DNA of 64,000 bases, taken from Kappaphycus alvarezii (Eukaryota > Rhodophyta > Florideophyceae > Gigartinales > Solieriaceae). The stretch spans positions 2,046,001 to 2,110,000 of the forward strand of contig NADL03000691.1 of NCBI GenBank assembly GCA_002205965.3. Direction: 5' to 3'. The notes below the pieces were generated by a model, which made no database searches, was not told where the DNA came from, and was given only the letters and a program-made list of their open reading frames with translations. Made by a program: the position numbers and the translations under genes. Each line of letters opens with the position of its first letter. Within the stretch, counting starts at the first letter, position 1. Positions 33,641-46,051 of this stretch are shown here, piece by piece.

Positions 33641-35549
33641 GGGGTTTTAAGAACAACAATCAAATCAAAAATAAAGAAGGCATCAATCCACTCAGTCTAA
33701 GATTAATGTCTATTGAAAGTTGAACGAAACAATTTCATACTATCCACTGGTATCTTTCTACCTTTCCATGGACTTCTGTTCATATTTACTAACCTAAAAG
33801 CCCGCAAATTATTCTGCAGAACAAAACTTTGCTTCAAAGTCTATCTAATAACTTCTCTTGCCCTAAAAGTTTCCTATTCTATCGAACAGTACCAGGTGCC
33901 AATTATGTAGCAAAAACAAGTGTGCCACCACCAATTCAGGACGATCTCCAGTTTGACCTGGTTGCCTGCTCAAATCCATACTTGAAGTGGATCGCAAACA
34001 CGTGTAAAACATCGAAATTACATCTTATGTAAGTCGCAACGCACAATTACAGGGTAAAATAGCATCAGTGAAAACGATATCTCCTGCTATCTGCGGAGAG
34101 AGTTGTTGTAAGCTACTAAAAATCTATAACGTACGTTTATGAAAAAGTTAGAGGATTGATAATGAAAGGGAAGTTTTTGCTCTAGTCACCAACTCGTAAG
34201 GGCCAGACATACCATCTTAAGTATTAGAGATCTAATTGAATTTTTTTCGTTCAAAGTTGACCGCGAACTTGCATTCCTCTCCTAACCTAAAACATTTATT
34301 CGGCTTCAATAAAATTCGTTTTCAAAAACAAAATCTTGATAAATTACCTAAAACAGCAGTCAAGGCTGGAAAAGACTTCATCTGTCAGCTTCAAATTTGA
34401 AAAAAGATACTTGAAATACACCAAACAAATCTTAGCCCCAAAATCACTGTATTATATATATCAGCCGAGCACTTAACTCAAGACATTTTAAATACCCATG
34501 TAGTTTCCACATGTAGCCGTGAATAGTTGATGATTGCTTAACCTTCCTTCCACAAATTTAGCTCAACAAACGCCTATTTTGTTCCAGGGTCAGAACCATC
34601 TGATCCACCTAGTCGATTCCCTTCTCTACAATGTGACGCGGACTCCTCAGGCTCCTCTTCTCTCCATATCTGACTTGAATTTTCCATCCTCTCATTTCAT
34701 CTTGTAGACCAGTTTCGGTGCCCCACTCCTCGAAAAACTCCTCTGTCTTACAGTCTTTCTCTTCCAAATCACCTTCCTTCGCAACTTATCCTTCAACTTC
34801 TACTTCAGGACAAACTAAACACACAATCAGGCGTTTTTCTGTTTGTCAACAGAGGTATTTCTCTACTTTTTTGAGCTTAAGGAGAACAGGGAAACTACTG
34901 TGATGGAGATAGGATTGTAGTATTTATAAATGGGCAAGAAGAGGGAGTCCTGTGAGTTTTGGCTGCCATCTGGGTTAAAATTATACTGAAGTTGCCCTTG
35001 GAGTGTCTTGGGTAGATTTAAGCACAAATCAAGCTACTTTTCATAGAGTTAACATGTTCATATTAGTAGGCACACTGAATAAAAATTAGGTCGAATTCTG
35101 TTTTGCAAAGAAAATTACAGAAATTTCTTTGATAAAGATACTTTTGTGGTGGGAGTTACACTATGTGTAGAAATCTTGATAAAATTAAAAAATATTTGAG
35201 GTTGAGGAAAATAAAAAACTGGAGAGCACAAAAATAATCGCCGTCAATGAGGGAGGTAGTTTACATGAAAAGAAAAATGGAGAAAAAGTATAAGGGAACA
35301 GTAATTTATTTGTAAGGAAAATATTACAGTATAGAGAGAAACATCAAAAGAAAAAAGTTTTTCGGATGAAGACGATGCCTTCCGTTTCTCTTCTGAAAAT
35401 AGCCTCTTCCTTTCGGAAATATAAGATTAAGGTGATTTTTTTGTTTCTTCATAAGGGCTATCGATTCAATCGCCTCGTTTAGTCATTCCCTGACCCATTA
35501 GTGCCCTCATGGTGTGCAAAAGCGTTCCTCTCGCGCCACACTGGTTCTC
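33641..35549. other. Mostly unassigned; one relic of the acidic protein
   Basis: Apart from the relic at 34,590-34,850, I recognise nothing here. The sequence is AT-rich with short frames only. Parts near 33.65 kb and 35.3-35.55 kb may be the outer edges of the LTRs of A and B. Confidence 0.35.
34590..34850 (-). pseudogene. Relic of the acidic LTR-encoded protein
   Basis: The minus strand has TEEFFEEWGTETGLQDE, close to ESFEEWLAPELVYEA in L1 and L3, followed by a weak acidic stretch (GEEEPEESASHC) and a VLTLEQNR-like end. No LTR edges are visible around it, so this is a worn fragment of a further copy. Confidence 0.4.
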
Positions 35550-35636
35550 TCCAAAAAAATTCCTCTTTTTCTTCCCTTTAATTTTTCAAAAACAACTATT
35601 ACCATCATTTTTCTTTTACGAACCAAATCATGGAAC

Positions 35637-35727
35637 AAAAAGTTCCCAATAATCTAAATTTACTATGCATCTCCATCTCCAAAGAGTTCCCCAAAAATCT
35701 AAATTTACTGTGCAACTCCATTTCTAT
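35637..35727 (+). repeat. Tandem duplication in element B's LTR
   Basis: Two units of about 45 bases follow each other, each with AGTTCCC, ATCTAAATTTACT and CTCCAT. Element A's LTR has only one related unit (AGTTTCTCCTAAAAATCC). Such U3 repeats often carry enhancer sites in retroelements, which is inference here. Confidence 0.65.
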
Positions 35728-35986
35728 TTGGACTTTGCGCATTTTGGCCTTCGTTTTTCAAAAATGAAATCTTCTGACCCGTGATCCGCTTCGTTCTCCA
35801 AATTCAGTTGCGATATTTATCGAGCAGATTTTCAGCTATTGCCTTCATTGTATGCAAATTCGAAGCAGCAGCATTGCTTCACATTTTTTTATTTTTTCCA
35901 AGGCCATGAAACTTTTCGAAGACGTCGCCCTATTTAGAGTTCGAATTCAAAGTCGTTGAAGAAAACACCTCGCCACAAACCAACCC

Positions 35987-36606
35987 ATGGGCTCCCCCTT
36001 TTTTGCCCTTAACATGACTAACCTCCGCCCGTCCTTCAACACCGCCAAGTCATTCCAAGGCCGCCGCCTGCTCAACACACTGGCCCTGATGGCCAATGGA
36101 CTAACTGATTATGATGAATATTGTATGACAAGGGATCGGGAACGCGTTCGGGAGTTGGTACACCGGCACTGCTTCGTGGAGGCAGAAGAGACAGAGGAGA
36201 AGATAGAGGAAGAATAGGCGGAAGAAGAGGATGAAGGGGAGAACTGCATGGACTCGTGGGAGCTACTTATGTACAATGGTAGGGGAACTGCAGTGGAGAA
36301 CAAAGGGAAGACTGAGGGAGCAATCGTGATCTCTGGCTTTTCTTGCAAGGATGAAGAGAATTATGAAGAGGTGGACGAGGAAGATAGGAGGAGGGAGATA
36401 TTGAAAGTGCTGGGATGATGACGAGGGACCCGGACAGTATGAAACAGGAGGTTCCGACGCTGGAACCGGATAGGGGTATCTTTAGTGGTTTGGACATCTC
36501 TCAGGAGGAAATAGAGAATTTTAAGTGGTTCACGGATATTTATGGGGACTGCTTGGTTGGAATTAATATTTTGGGGGAATTTTTTGGATCCGATATAGAG
36601 TACTAA
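35987..36606 (+). pseudogene. Acidic LTR-encoded protein, copy in element B's LTR
   Basis: A frame opens at ATG 35,987, with a second, family-conserved ATG at 36,014 (MTNLRPSFNTAKSF). It continues through GRRLLNTLALMANGLTDYDE and RERVRELVHRHCFVEAEETE into an acidic tract. The closing block at 36,415-36,606 has QEVPTLEPDRGIFSGLDISQ and ILGEFFGSDIEY. It shares both ends with L1-L3 but has a less repetitive middle. It is broken in few places and is the best copy for seeing the N-terminal block. Confidence 0.65.
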
Positions 36607-36839
36607 GCCATACTTGCTTGTAGCCCTCTCAACTGTCTTTCTTACGCAGTGTTTTTGTTCGCCAACTATACCAAGGTAGCGCTTTTGTCGCTTGCAACCC
36701 TCCTTCTTGGGGTAATTGGTTCTGATTATCTCTTCTCCCAACGATTTACCCCTACCATTTGCCCTCTTATAGAGGGGGTTGCACCAGTGTTGGTCGAGTT
36801 GTGAAGTATATTGAAACACTTCGGTGTTATCTATTTGTG

Positions 36840-38100
36840 TAATCAGGGATCTCAACACTGAGCCTATAAATTCCACAGGGGGCAAAATTGAAGACGTTGA
36901 GGAGTTTCTTTATACATATGTTAATGTTTTGATGCATGGGAAGAACGGAAAAGAGAAGGCCGCAAGTATCTTCGCCTATCTTTATTGTGACGCAAAGCAA
37001 AAAATATAAGTCCAAGTTTGTCGACGGGTGGTCTCTTAATGTGAATGGGCGTAGCCTCGGTGAGGTATGTGAGTGGCTTGTGAATGAGTATGCCAAGGAT
37101 GTAGAACCAGATGATATGATTCGTACCACCATAGAAGCCCGGCTCAACTTCGACGATTTGTTAAGCTCATAGTTATACTTTTGCGATCTCTATGAAACGT
37201 CTGGGTTCAATGGTAAAGCCAAGTACGTAATGCTGCATAGGGCGGCGATAGTGATAATCTGCTCGCTCATTTCTCCTAATCAAGTGCCCTCAAACTTTTA
37301 ATGAGCTGAAGGATACCATAGTAAAATTTGTCAAAAATTCGGAGACGTTTCAGTCACTGGGTGAGGTACCGAGGAAAACCCATACATCGGTGTCTATCGT
37401 ACATGCTGAAAAGAATTATCAAAAGCCGGCTACTAGTGCAACTGCATCAGAATCTGTCAGGAGCGATATCATAAACTTGGAAGATAGGTTGGAAACTCGA
37501 TTCGATAATCGACTTGGCATGATAACCTCGCAGTTGAAAAACCTTACTCTTACCATTGAGAAGAATCATAGTAGAATTTATCAAAAACTCGGAGACTTCT
37601 CAGTCGTTGAGTAAGGGACGGAGGGAAACTCGTACATAGATATCTGTCGTACATACTAGAAAGAATTATCAAAGACCAGCTACTACTGCAGCGGCATTAG
37701 AAACTGTCGAAAGCGATGTCAAAAACTTGTAAGAATGGCTACAAACATGATTCGATAATCTAATTGACATGATAAACTCGCAGTTGGAGAGCCGTCCTTT
37801 TACCATCAAGAAGAACCAGCCTGAGAGCTCGAAGGCCGCAAAAATCTGCTCCGACTGCCAAACGCCTGGGAATTTTGCAATAATGTGTCCTGATAATCCA
37901 CATAGAAAACAAAGTTGGGGAAAGTGCAGTCTAGATGGGTATAGTAAAAATAAGTGCTGGTCCAAAGAAAACGAAAGAGAAAATTCATCGGACGCGAGGT
38001 TGCAGGATGCTGTTAATGTATTCATCGCTGAAAAAATAAGTCAAGCCAATGTGAGAAAGAGGGTTGGAGAGGGGGGAATTTACCAAAAAACCTTGTTTAC
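36840..38100 (+). pseudogene. Element B gag relic with two zinc knuckles
   Basis: The capsid-like part has DVEEFLYTYVNVLM and KEKAASIFAYLYCDA, matching A. A middle domain is apparently present twice (ITSQLKNLTLTIEKNHSRIY near 37,520-37,580, and a related stretch near 37,770-37,820). CSDCQTPGNFAIMC and GKCSLDGYSKNKCW (37,848-37,965) are two knuckle-like motifs. Confidence 0.7.
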
Positions 38101-39419
38101 ATTATGGAATGATTGAATACATCCCAGCACCTGTACATCCCCGGACGAAGAGGTTTCCTCAAGCTATTCGAGAAGTGAAACTCAAACTGGCTCAGAAATG
38201 TAAAAGATTAAGAAATTCAAGAATATCCTGAAGGGAGTACTAGAGAATGAGAAGAATTATAATTAGTTCTCCGAGCTTATATGGGCCCCTATCGGATTGA
38301 AGTGTGGTCAAATATTGCGTGCGACGCAGAAAATGCGATAAATGAACTAAAACATTAAGAGGACTAATAAATCCGCTCAGGGTAAGAAGTTGTTTCTTCA
38401 ATCGGCCCCTACAGCACCAAGACGTCTTAATCTGATACCAGTCGAGGTATTTGGAATGAAAACCTAAGCCTTTTTTGATTGTATTTCTGTTAAAAATCTC
38501 ATTTTGGAAAGTTAGGTGACAGGTTTAGGTCTCGAAATTATTCCAATGACGTTAAGAATAAATGTTCCGATTGGAACTATATCAAAATGCATGGGCACTG
38601 TTGACAAGGTTTTCGTGTTCTTTGGGGACTATAAAGTTGATTCAGACTTTTTTCATGCTTGATCTACCTCTACATGCAGTCATTGGTTGCTCTACCATGT
38701 AAAGACTAGGGGCATGCATTGACTTGCGCAACCAAGGAGTTTCAGTTCATATTGACGGCAGAACCGTTAAGATGCCCCCGGACGTCGACAGAAGCACACG
38801 TCCGGAAAATTTAAGAAAAAAAGCTACAGTGAAGATTTCATTTCTAGCTGTGAAAGCGATGATTTCGAACCAACCTAAACTTTTTGAAATTGAAAAGGGT
38901 ATGCTCGTGAAATACTGCACATGGCATGGGATGATTATGATTCTGGGTTTGCAATAGATGACGAATAAAATTCTAGGGAAGATTTTAGATCTGATTTTGT
39001 TTTCTTTTGCGATAATATCGAATCAAAGGACAAAATTCATAGTAGCAACATTCATAGTATGAAAGGCGAAAACATTTGCAAAGAAAATAAAAATATATCG
39101 AACTCCATATATGAGGGTAATCGCACGCTGGAAGAGGTCCTTCAAAAAAGGGAGAGTAAGAATCAAGAAGAAGAAGAGCGTAGGGTCACTGAAATTCAAG
39201 AAAAGTACAGCACCTTCCCGCACGTGTGTCAAAAATTCCGATAAATTAACATCTTCCGAAGTAATTGCATAAAGCGTTTCAGATCTAATACAAGCAGGTG
39301 CACCGGTCACTGAAAAATTTGAACTTACCAATATCCAGCCGATTAACCATAGTTGTAGACTTTCACCTCCAAAAAATGACGACATTATCTAAGAAAATGT
39401 TACAAATATGCTAGAAAAT

Positions 39420-40210
39420 GATATTATTGGGCCAGTTTTATCCCATAGTCATTTTCAGTTGTGGTAGCACCACAAAAGCATGGAAGACTTCGCTTTTGGT
39501 TAGACTACCGATAATTAAGCCCAAGCATCATACCCGATCGATTTTCGATTCCAAGTATGAAGTAAATACTAGAGAAATTGAACAACGGGAGATACTTCAT
39601 ATCAATTGACCGTAACACTGGCTATTGGCATATTACGTTTGATGAAAAATGCAAGGAAAAAACGACCTTTACCAGCAAAGTCGGTACCTTCAGATTCGAA
39701 GTGATGCATTTCGGTCTCATGAATGCACAAGCTACATTCTAGAGAATGATGACCGCTGTTTTGAAGGGACTTCCATTTGCAAGTTTTTTATTGACAATGT
39801 AGTAATGTTCTAAAGAAATTTGGATTAGCACATACCGCATGTGAAGAAAGTGGTGCATAGGGTATTGGCATAACGCTTGAAGACTTAGTTGAGCGAATGC
39901 TTTTTTGTGAAAAAATATATCCAAATAAATGGTCATATTGTCGACCAAGAGGGAGTTAAAGTTGATCCAAAAAAACGAAAAAAGTCAAGTTGGCGCCAAG
40001 GCTCGCTTCAAAGACAGAATTTCGAAGCTTCTCGGGACTGGCCTCATATTATCGAAGATTTATCAAAGCTTTCACGAAGATGGCAGCATTGTTACATGCC
40101 TGGACTACGCAGAGCGTAAAGTTTTCCTGGAGTAAAGAAATGCGAACTGCATTTCAGGAGCTGAAAGATAGGCCACGTGTTGCCCCAGTGCTAATGTATG
40201 CAGTGAAATA
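39420..40210 (+). pseudogene. Element B reverse transcriptase and RNase H relic
   Basis: The palm region at 39,600-39,800 reads in pieces: GYWHITFDEKCKEKTTF, then VMHFGLMNAQATF. The LTR-retroelement connection domain shows TAFQELKDRPRVAPVLMYA near 40,145-40,200. It is broken at several points and cut short at about 40,210. Confidence 0.75.
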
Positions 40211-41569
40211 ACCGGCCCAGTTCCGTGACAAGAGACTTGTAGATCCTGCGTATTGTTCATAGTGTTCTCTGATGAGCCCTTCTTCTTTCAATTCTCCAAA
40301 CCTTCCAAATGTAAGGTAGTAGATGTAGTGTGCGAACTTTTCTGGCAAAGAGTTCAGAAACGGGTATCTGAAGAAGAAAAACGCTCGCAAAATAAAATCC
40401 AGGTCCTCACCAGTAAGGCATGTCCAGTGAATGCTTTGGAAGTACGTGAAAATACTAACCGAAAGGAAATTACCTCGGTTTCTCGAGTTTCCTCCGTTAT
40501 TTCGCGATTTCAACGTCTAATTGGTAGTCGTACAATAATTAAGGATGCACAGGTTCCCCTTGGGAGACTAGATCGTCTTTGAGATGTTCTTCTCGGTGAT
40601 CTTCTTCGTTGCTCTCGACGCCTTGCCCTCTTCGATGATCCGCCCCGATCACTAGATGGTCCTGCTCTTATCATCATGACGGTCTCAGGAAAATCTCTAT
40701 CCTCAGCTGAGCTCGCGTCACCTGGCGAAGAAACGTAAGGTTCTCATAGGGCACAAGGGACCAGTCGATATAAAATATCAGTAGGTAAGGCGTAACCTCT
40801 CAGTTGCAAATCTTGGTTGTTTTTTGAATACATAAATGGGGCGGAAAATGTTCAGGTGCGTTTGCGAAAAGTCTCGATAGCTACTATTTCCATACCTTCC
40901 TAAAGAGTAATGATACACTACCTCCACAAATCTGGGCCTGCATTCGTGAATTTTTCCGTTTTGGAATGAAAATAAATTCTTATTAATAGTTGGGAAATCT
41001 TCTTCAGGAGCGATGGGCCGTTCAACGTACGAAAAGTAGGCATGTGTCAATTTAGAAATGGATGATTACGTGGAGCTCGTAGTAGTCCCGCGTGATCGAG
41101 ATGATCCATTACAGGCCCTTTTTCCTCCCATAGGAATCATTTCTATAGTTAAAGATGAGTATGCCCCGTGGTTACGCATATTACTGTGTGAGAAGGAATT
41201 CTTCAGGCCTCTGATGGTAAGGGAACAGACGAAGTGCATGGATGGTCTTCCGTGATCTCTTCCCTGAGCTTGAACAGAGCTTATAATGCGGGTGTTTTTT
41301 CCTCCGTGACGACACAAGGGTTCGAGTACTTTGTTTGGAAGTCAGGCCACTTGATAACCTGCTGCATGGATTTCCCATGGAGAACAAGAAATCTATAAAC
41401 CGACAGAAAAGGTTTGGACTGGAGGCTCTGTACCCTCCTTTCTTGTCTGTATTAACGCGTGGTGTGATTTCCACCCCTCTGGAGCCAGTCGTTCCACTTC
41501 GCTACTCTATTCTTCGTTAATACTATTTTCTATATATCTCTCTAGCATTTTCCGGAGCCCTCCTGTACA

Positions 41570-42200
41570 TTAACTCAAATGGTAAGCGTCCAATTCTACC
41601 TCTTCTTCGACGATAGCCGCACAACACTTTTGGTAAGGCATCTTCTCACTGGATTTCATTCTCCAACATAGTTTTCGATATTCGTTTGATGGTTCCAACC
41701 ATCCTCTCCGCTTTCCCGTTTGAGATAGGAGCGTATGAAAGAGCGTATTCAACTGAATCCCTTTTCTTTTCCAAAAAACGAAGCAGTGAAGTTGCAGTAA
41801 AACAAAGGTCTTTATCCGAGATGATCTTTTTTGGAAGACCAAACGGTTCAATTATTTCTTTTTCGATGAATCTCAGGACCACCTCAGTATTTGACTACTC
41901 AACTGCAACTGCTACTGGCCATTTAGTAAGATGTTACACCCCTATAAGGAGATATTTGTTTCCGGAAGATGATTCCTTGAATGGACAAGCAATAGTAGAT
42001 TGAGAAGGTTTCAAAAAGACCGGAAAACTGGAAAGCCTAGAGGTGTCTTATACTTTTGTATTGGAGTGCATTTTTGACAGTTTTCGCAGCTTTTCACGAA
42101 TTTATAGACTTCCTTATGGATTACGGCCTACCAAAATCTTCTGCAATGAATCATTTGGTTGTTTTGAGATCTCAATGCCGTAACTCGTCATGAAAAGGCC
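41570..42200 (-). pseudogene. Element C integrase core relic
   Basis: EVVLRFIEKEIIEPFGLPKK then IISDKDLCFTATSL (41,790-41,880) gives the second catalytic Asp in its SDxxxxF context. APISNGKAERMVGTIKRISK (41,670-41,730) is the NGxAER motif with the catalytic Glu. The DD-35-E spacing is right for retroviral integrases. Confidence 0.88.
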
Positions 42201-42349
42201 ATCAAGATCTTCATTCTTTCTTTCGAAAGGGCCGCAAGTCGAGTAAGGCTCAAGTGTGTCGAGAGAGTTCCCATTCTACAAAGTGAAAGCCATTTGATTC
42301 CTTCGTATCACATTTCTGTATTCAGGATCTTCTATTCTCATTTATAGTC

Positions 42350-43720
42350 CATCAAGTAATTTTTTAAGTCCGTTAATATTAGCTTCGTACTCATCATCGC
42401 TCGGCATTTGCACCTTGGCAACTCCTACGACGTCCTCGGAAGCTTTTTCATTTGGACTTATTGGATCCCTCAAGGGGTAGGTAATCCGCTTGCTGATTAT
42501 TGCGTCCGGGTCTAGACAGAATTTCGAACCTATTTTTGCAAAAATGTTTAGCCATTGAGCCAAGCGGTGATGTACATCTTTCTTTCGGAATGCCGTCTTG
42601 AGTGCCTGGTCATCAGTTATCAAGACAAAGGTTTCAAGTGATAAAAGGTATACGCAAACTTTTTCAGTGCGAAGAGGACAGCTATTGCTTCTTTCTCGCA
42701 CACTGAGTATCTCTCTTCCGCATCATTCAGAGGGGACATGCGAATTGAACAGATGAGTCTTCAGTTTTCATCTTTTTGGACAAAACGACACCCAAAGACC
42801 GTTCTGAGGCATCTGTTTCCACAACAAATGGCCCTTGAAATTTGGATCCAAAAAGCACTGGGGGACACATAGCTTATCTTTAAGCTCTTCAAATGCAGTT
42901 TGTGTTTGTTTGTTCCAGTAACACTTTCCGTTTCGTAGTACTGGCATGGAAAGGTGCAGCTGTCTTGGCGAAATATTTGATAAATCTTCGGTAATATGTG
43001 GCAAGTCTCAGGAAGCATCAAAATTCCGTCCTTGAATAGGGCCCTGGTGACTACTTATTTTTTTCGTTTTCTCTGGATTTACATTAATTTCCTCTGATAG
43101 ACGTTATGACATAGTAGTTGGATAGGAGTTTTCACAAAGAAGAATTTGCTCAACTTAATTTTCAGGCTGTACAAAGATTATCCTCTTCACCACTTTCTTG
43201 ACATGCGGTATGTGCTTATAGAAGTTCTTTGAGAATATTAAAACATCATCGTATAAACTCTTGCAAATAGAAGTCCTTTCAAAACTCGTTCATCATTCTT
43301 TGGAATGTAGGTGGTGCATTCATGAGACTAAAAGGCATCACTTCGAACCTGAAGTTACCGGATGTGCTGGTAAAAGTTGCTTTTTGCTTTTATTTTTCAT
43401 CCTACGGAATCTGCCAATAGCCAGATTAAGGGTCAATTTTGATAGGACTCTCCTCCTTCGGGTCCTCGAGGATTTCCACCATGGTTGGAATCGGAAATGA
43501 ATCGGGTATCGTTCTTGGAATCAATTGTCGGTAAGCGACGCAAAAGCGAAGTTTTCATCCTTCTCTGGTGTAAACACAACTGGAAATGACCATAGGGATG
43601 AAAATGGCTGAATAATACCATGTTCAGCGTACATGAAACATTCATTGAGAAATATTGGACATACTTTGGCTATTGAAATTTTGGCCTGTACTAAATTGCT
43701 TGATTATCGATAAGTTCTAA
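42350..43720 (-). pseudogene. Element C RT and RNase H relics
   Basis: YWNKQTQTAFEELKDKLC (42,880-42,935) is the RT connection block. ITDDQALKTAFRKKDVHHRL then AQWLNIFAKIG (42,540-42,640) is the RNase H TDHxxL..........R..RW pattern. RT sequence above 43,050 is worn. Confidence 0.82.
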
Positions 43721-45980
43721 TTAGTAATTGACCGGAACACTTGATTGTCTTATATTTGAGAGGATCCATGCAATCACTTCGAAAGATGTGAACATGTCCA
43801 ATATTTTCGTTGAGGCGGGAGTGGAAAGGAGCTGTGATTTTTCTTGTATTTCTGCCATCTTGCGCTCTTCTTCTTCTTGATCCTTACCCTCCATATTTTG
43901 AAGGGCCTCTTCCGGCAATATCGTATCTTCAGATGTGGCAATTGGCATATTTTTATTCTCTTTGCAAATGTAGTCTTCTTTCATCCTATGAATTCCGTCC
44001 TTTGAGTCCATATTATCGCAAAAGAAAACATAATCTGGTCTCAAATTTACCCTAGAATTCCCTTCGTCACCTGTTTCAAATCCGGATACATAATCATTCC
44101 ATGCCATGTTCTTTATCCTCGAGCGTACCCTTTCCCACTTCTGAAAATGTTAGTTGGTCCGGTCCGGAATCTTCGCTGTTAAAGCTAAAACTGAAATATT
44201 TACTGTTTTTTCTGTTAAATCTTCCAGTTGTATGCTTTGGTCCAAGTCCAAGGGTATTTTCACGACTCTGCCGTCAATATGAACTGAGACTCTTTAGTTG
44301 TCAATAACAATACATGCCCCTAGTCTTTCGTGGTAGAGCAACCAATGTTTGCATCGAGAGGGAGCTCAGACATGCCTGAAAAGTCTACATCAACTTTAGA
44401 CCCAAAAAAACACCGAAACCTTGTCAACAGTGCCCATGCATTTTGATACGGTTCCATTTGCAGAATGTGTTCTTCGAATAGTTGGAATAATTCGAGACCT
44501 AGATCTGTCACAGAAACATCTGAAATGACGTTTGAATAACACCCGAATCGGAAAGAGCTTGTATTTTCATTCTCAATAAATTGATCGTTATCAGTTTTAC
44601 GGCGTCTTGGTGCTGTCGACGCTGGTTGAAGAAACAATTTCCTCCTAGCGTACCTATTAGACCTATATATTTTTTGAGTTCTTTTCTCGCATCCTCGGCG
44701 TCGCTCTCAGAAATTTACCATTTTTTATTTCAGCTAGAGCCGATGCGAGCTCAGCTACCAAATTTTACTTCTTCACATAATCTAGTACGTCCTTCGCGGT
44801 ACTCTAAAAATTCTTATTCTTTTTCGTTTTCTTGGCCGGAGCTATTTTCACTCCTGGAAACAACTTGGTCAGACATTTTCGTCCGAAGAGCTACAGGTGC
44901 TGGAATATGCTCCAACATTCCATAATACAGCCTGGGCTTTTTCGATAAAAGTTGTCCCTTCTCCATCCCTTTGTGTCACATTGACTTGACTGAATTTCTT
45001 CAGCTATGGATACCGCCATCCGCAAACCTTCTATCCTTTCTGATTTGTTAAACATTATCACATCTGGTCCTAATTCGCTCCCCGCCTCCGATATATTTAC
45101 TCTTCTGTTGTCATTAGACCAGCAGTTACTTTCATGATGCCCATATTGACCGCAATTTCCACAACTATTTTTTATATGGATTATTAGGACACCTATTTGC
45201 AAATGATTCAGTCTCTTGGCAGTAAGAACAGGCTTCTGCGGTCTTCGGGGCCCCATGCTGGGTTCTTCTAAATGGTAAGAGTATAGATCTCCAACTACGA
45301 GGGGATCATGTCAAGGCGATTATCGAGTCGGGTTTGGAACCTTTCCTCCAAGTTTTTGACAAAGTTCTGGACAAATTGTAATGCCGTTGCACTATTTTCC
45401 ATCCTTTTATAATTCTTTTCAGGATATAAGATAGACATCGATGTACGGTTTTTTCCATCGGTACCTCACTCAGTGACTGAATGTGTCTGATTTATTGACA
45501 AATTCTACTATGGTACCCTTCAGGTCATTAAAAGTGTGAGGGCCCTTGATGAGGAGGAAATCAGAGAGCTGCTTATCCCTCATCGCGTCTTACTCGGCAT
45601 TTCGTACTAGGCTTTACCGTCGAACCCAGTCTTTCATAGGATCAGACAAGTATACCAATGGCCTTAACAAGTCGTCGAAGTTGAGCCGGGCCTCAATGGC
45701 GGAACGAATCATCTCATCGAGTTCTACCTCCTTAGCATACTCTTTCACAAGCACTCACATACTTCCCAAAGTTACGCCCATTCCCGTTAGGAGACCACCC
45801 ATCGATAACCCGGCCTTATATCTGTGCTTTGCGTCACCATGAGATGGGCAAAGATACTTGCGGCCTTCTCTACATCGCTCTTCTCACACATTAAAACATT
45901 AACATATCTGTAGAGAAATCATCATTGCCTCCTGTGAACGTTTTACGAGCAGCGTTGAGATCCGTGATTACAGAAAAGAA
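43721..45980 (-). pseudogene. Element C gag, protease and linker relics
   Basis: The gag knuckle is NSCGNCGQYGHHESNCW (45,110-45,170), a clean CxxCxxxxHxxxxC. The protease tail is FFGSKVDVDFSGMSELPLDA then NIGC (44,330-44,400), parallel to element B. The linker (43,721-44,107) has ENKNMPIATSEDTILPEEAL and QEEEERKMAEIQEK, also shared with B. Confidence 0.78.
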
Positions 45981-46051
45981 ATCCCCCCGAAGTATTCTCT
46001 AATACTGCTTAACTCGAATAAACTCGGGTGACCCCCTCACAAGATACCAAA

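Larger units (their letters stand above)
35550..36757 (+). mobile_element. 5' LTR of element B (acidic-ORF type)
   Basis: The 3' edge, CCCCTACCA followed by TTTG, is at 36,757, just before element B's gag. The left edge is estimated. It holds a 45-bp tandem duplication (35,637-35,727), a CCTATTTAGAG box (35,928-35,938) and the acidic protein frame, then a short 3' part shared with the other LTRs. Confidence 0.6.
36758..40210 (+). mobile_element. Ty3/gypsy element B, broken and truncated
   Basis: After its LTR come gag (36,840-38,100), protease (about 38,450-38,720), a linker (39,059-39,244) and RT into RNase H (39,420-40,210). The element stops there and the tail of element C, in opposite orientation, begins. 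RT motifs GYWHITFDEKCKEKTTF and FGLMNAQATF are plain. Gag and linker match C closely. There are many breaks. Confidence 0.82.
40211..46051 (-). mobile_element. Ty3/gypsy element C, broken
   Basis: This is the longest of the three related gypsy copies. On the minus strand: primer-binding site (TTTGGTATCTTGTG) next to the LTR at 46,052, gag (44,900-45,980), protease (44,320-44,640), acidic linker (43,721-44,107), RT (43,050-43,720), RNase H (42,350-43,020), integrase core (41,570-42,200) and an integrase tail (40,780-41,480). An arginine/serine-rich stretch lies at 40,560-40,690. No 3' LTR is seen before element B. It has many breaks. Confidence 0.82.

Noticed and set aside
33590-33660. tRNA-like stretch (GTGGGTAAGACCGCTTGCCT...ACCGGGGTTTTAAG)
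   Set aside because: It recalls a tRNA D-arm and T-arm, but the anticodon and acceptor stems do not pair and the B box is degenerate. At most a worn tRNA-derived piece.
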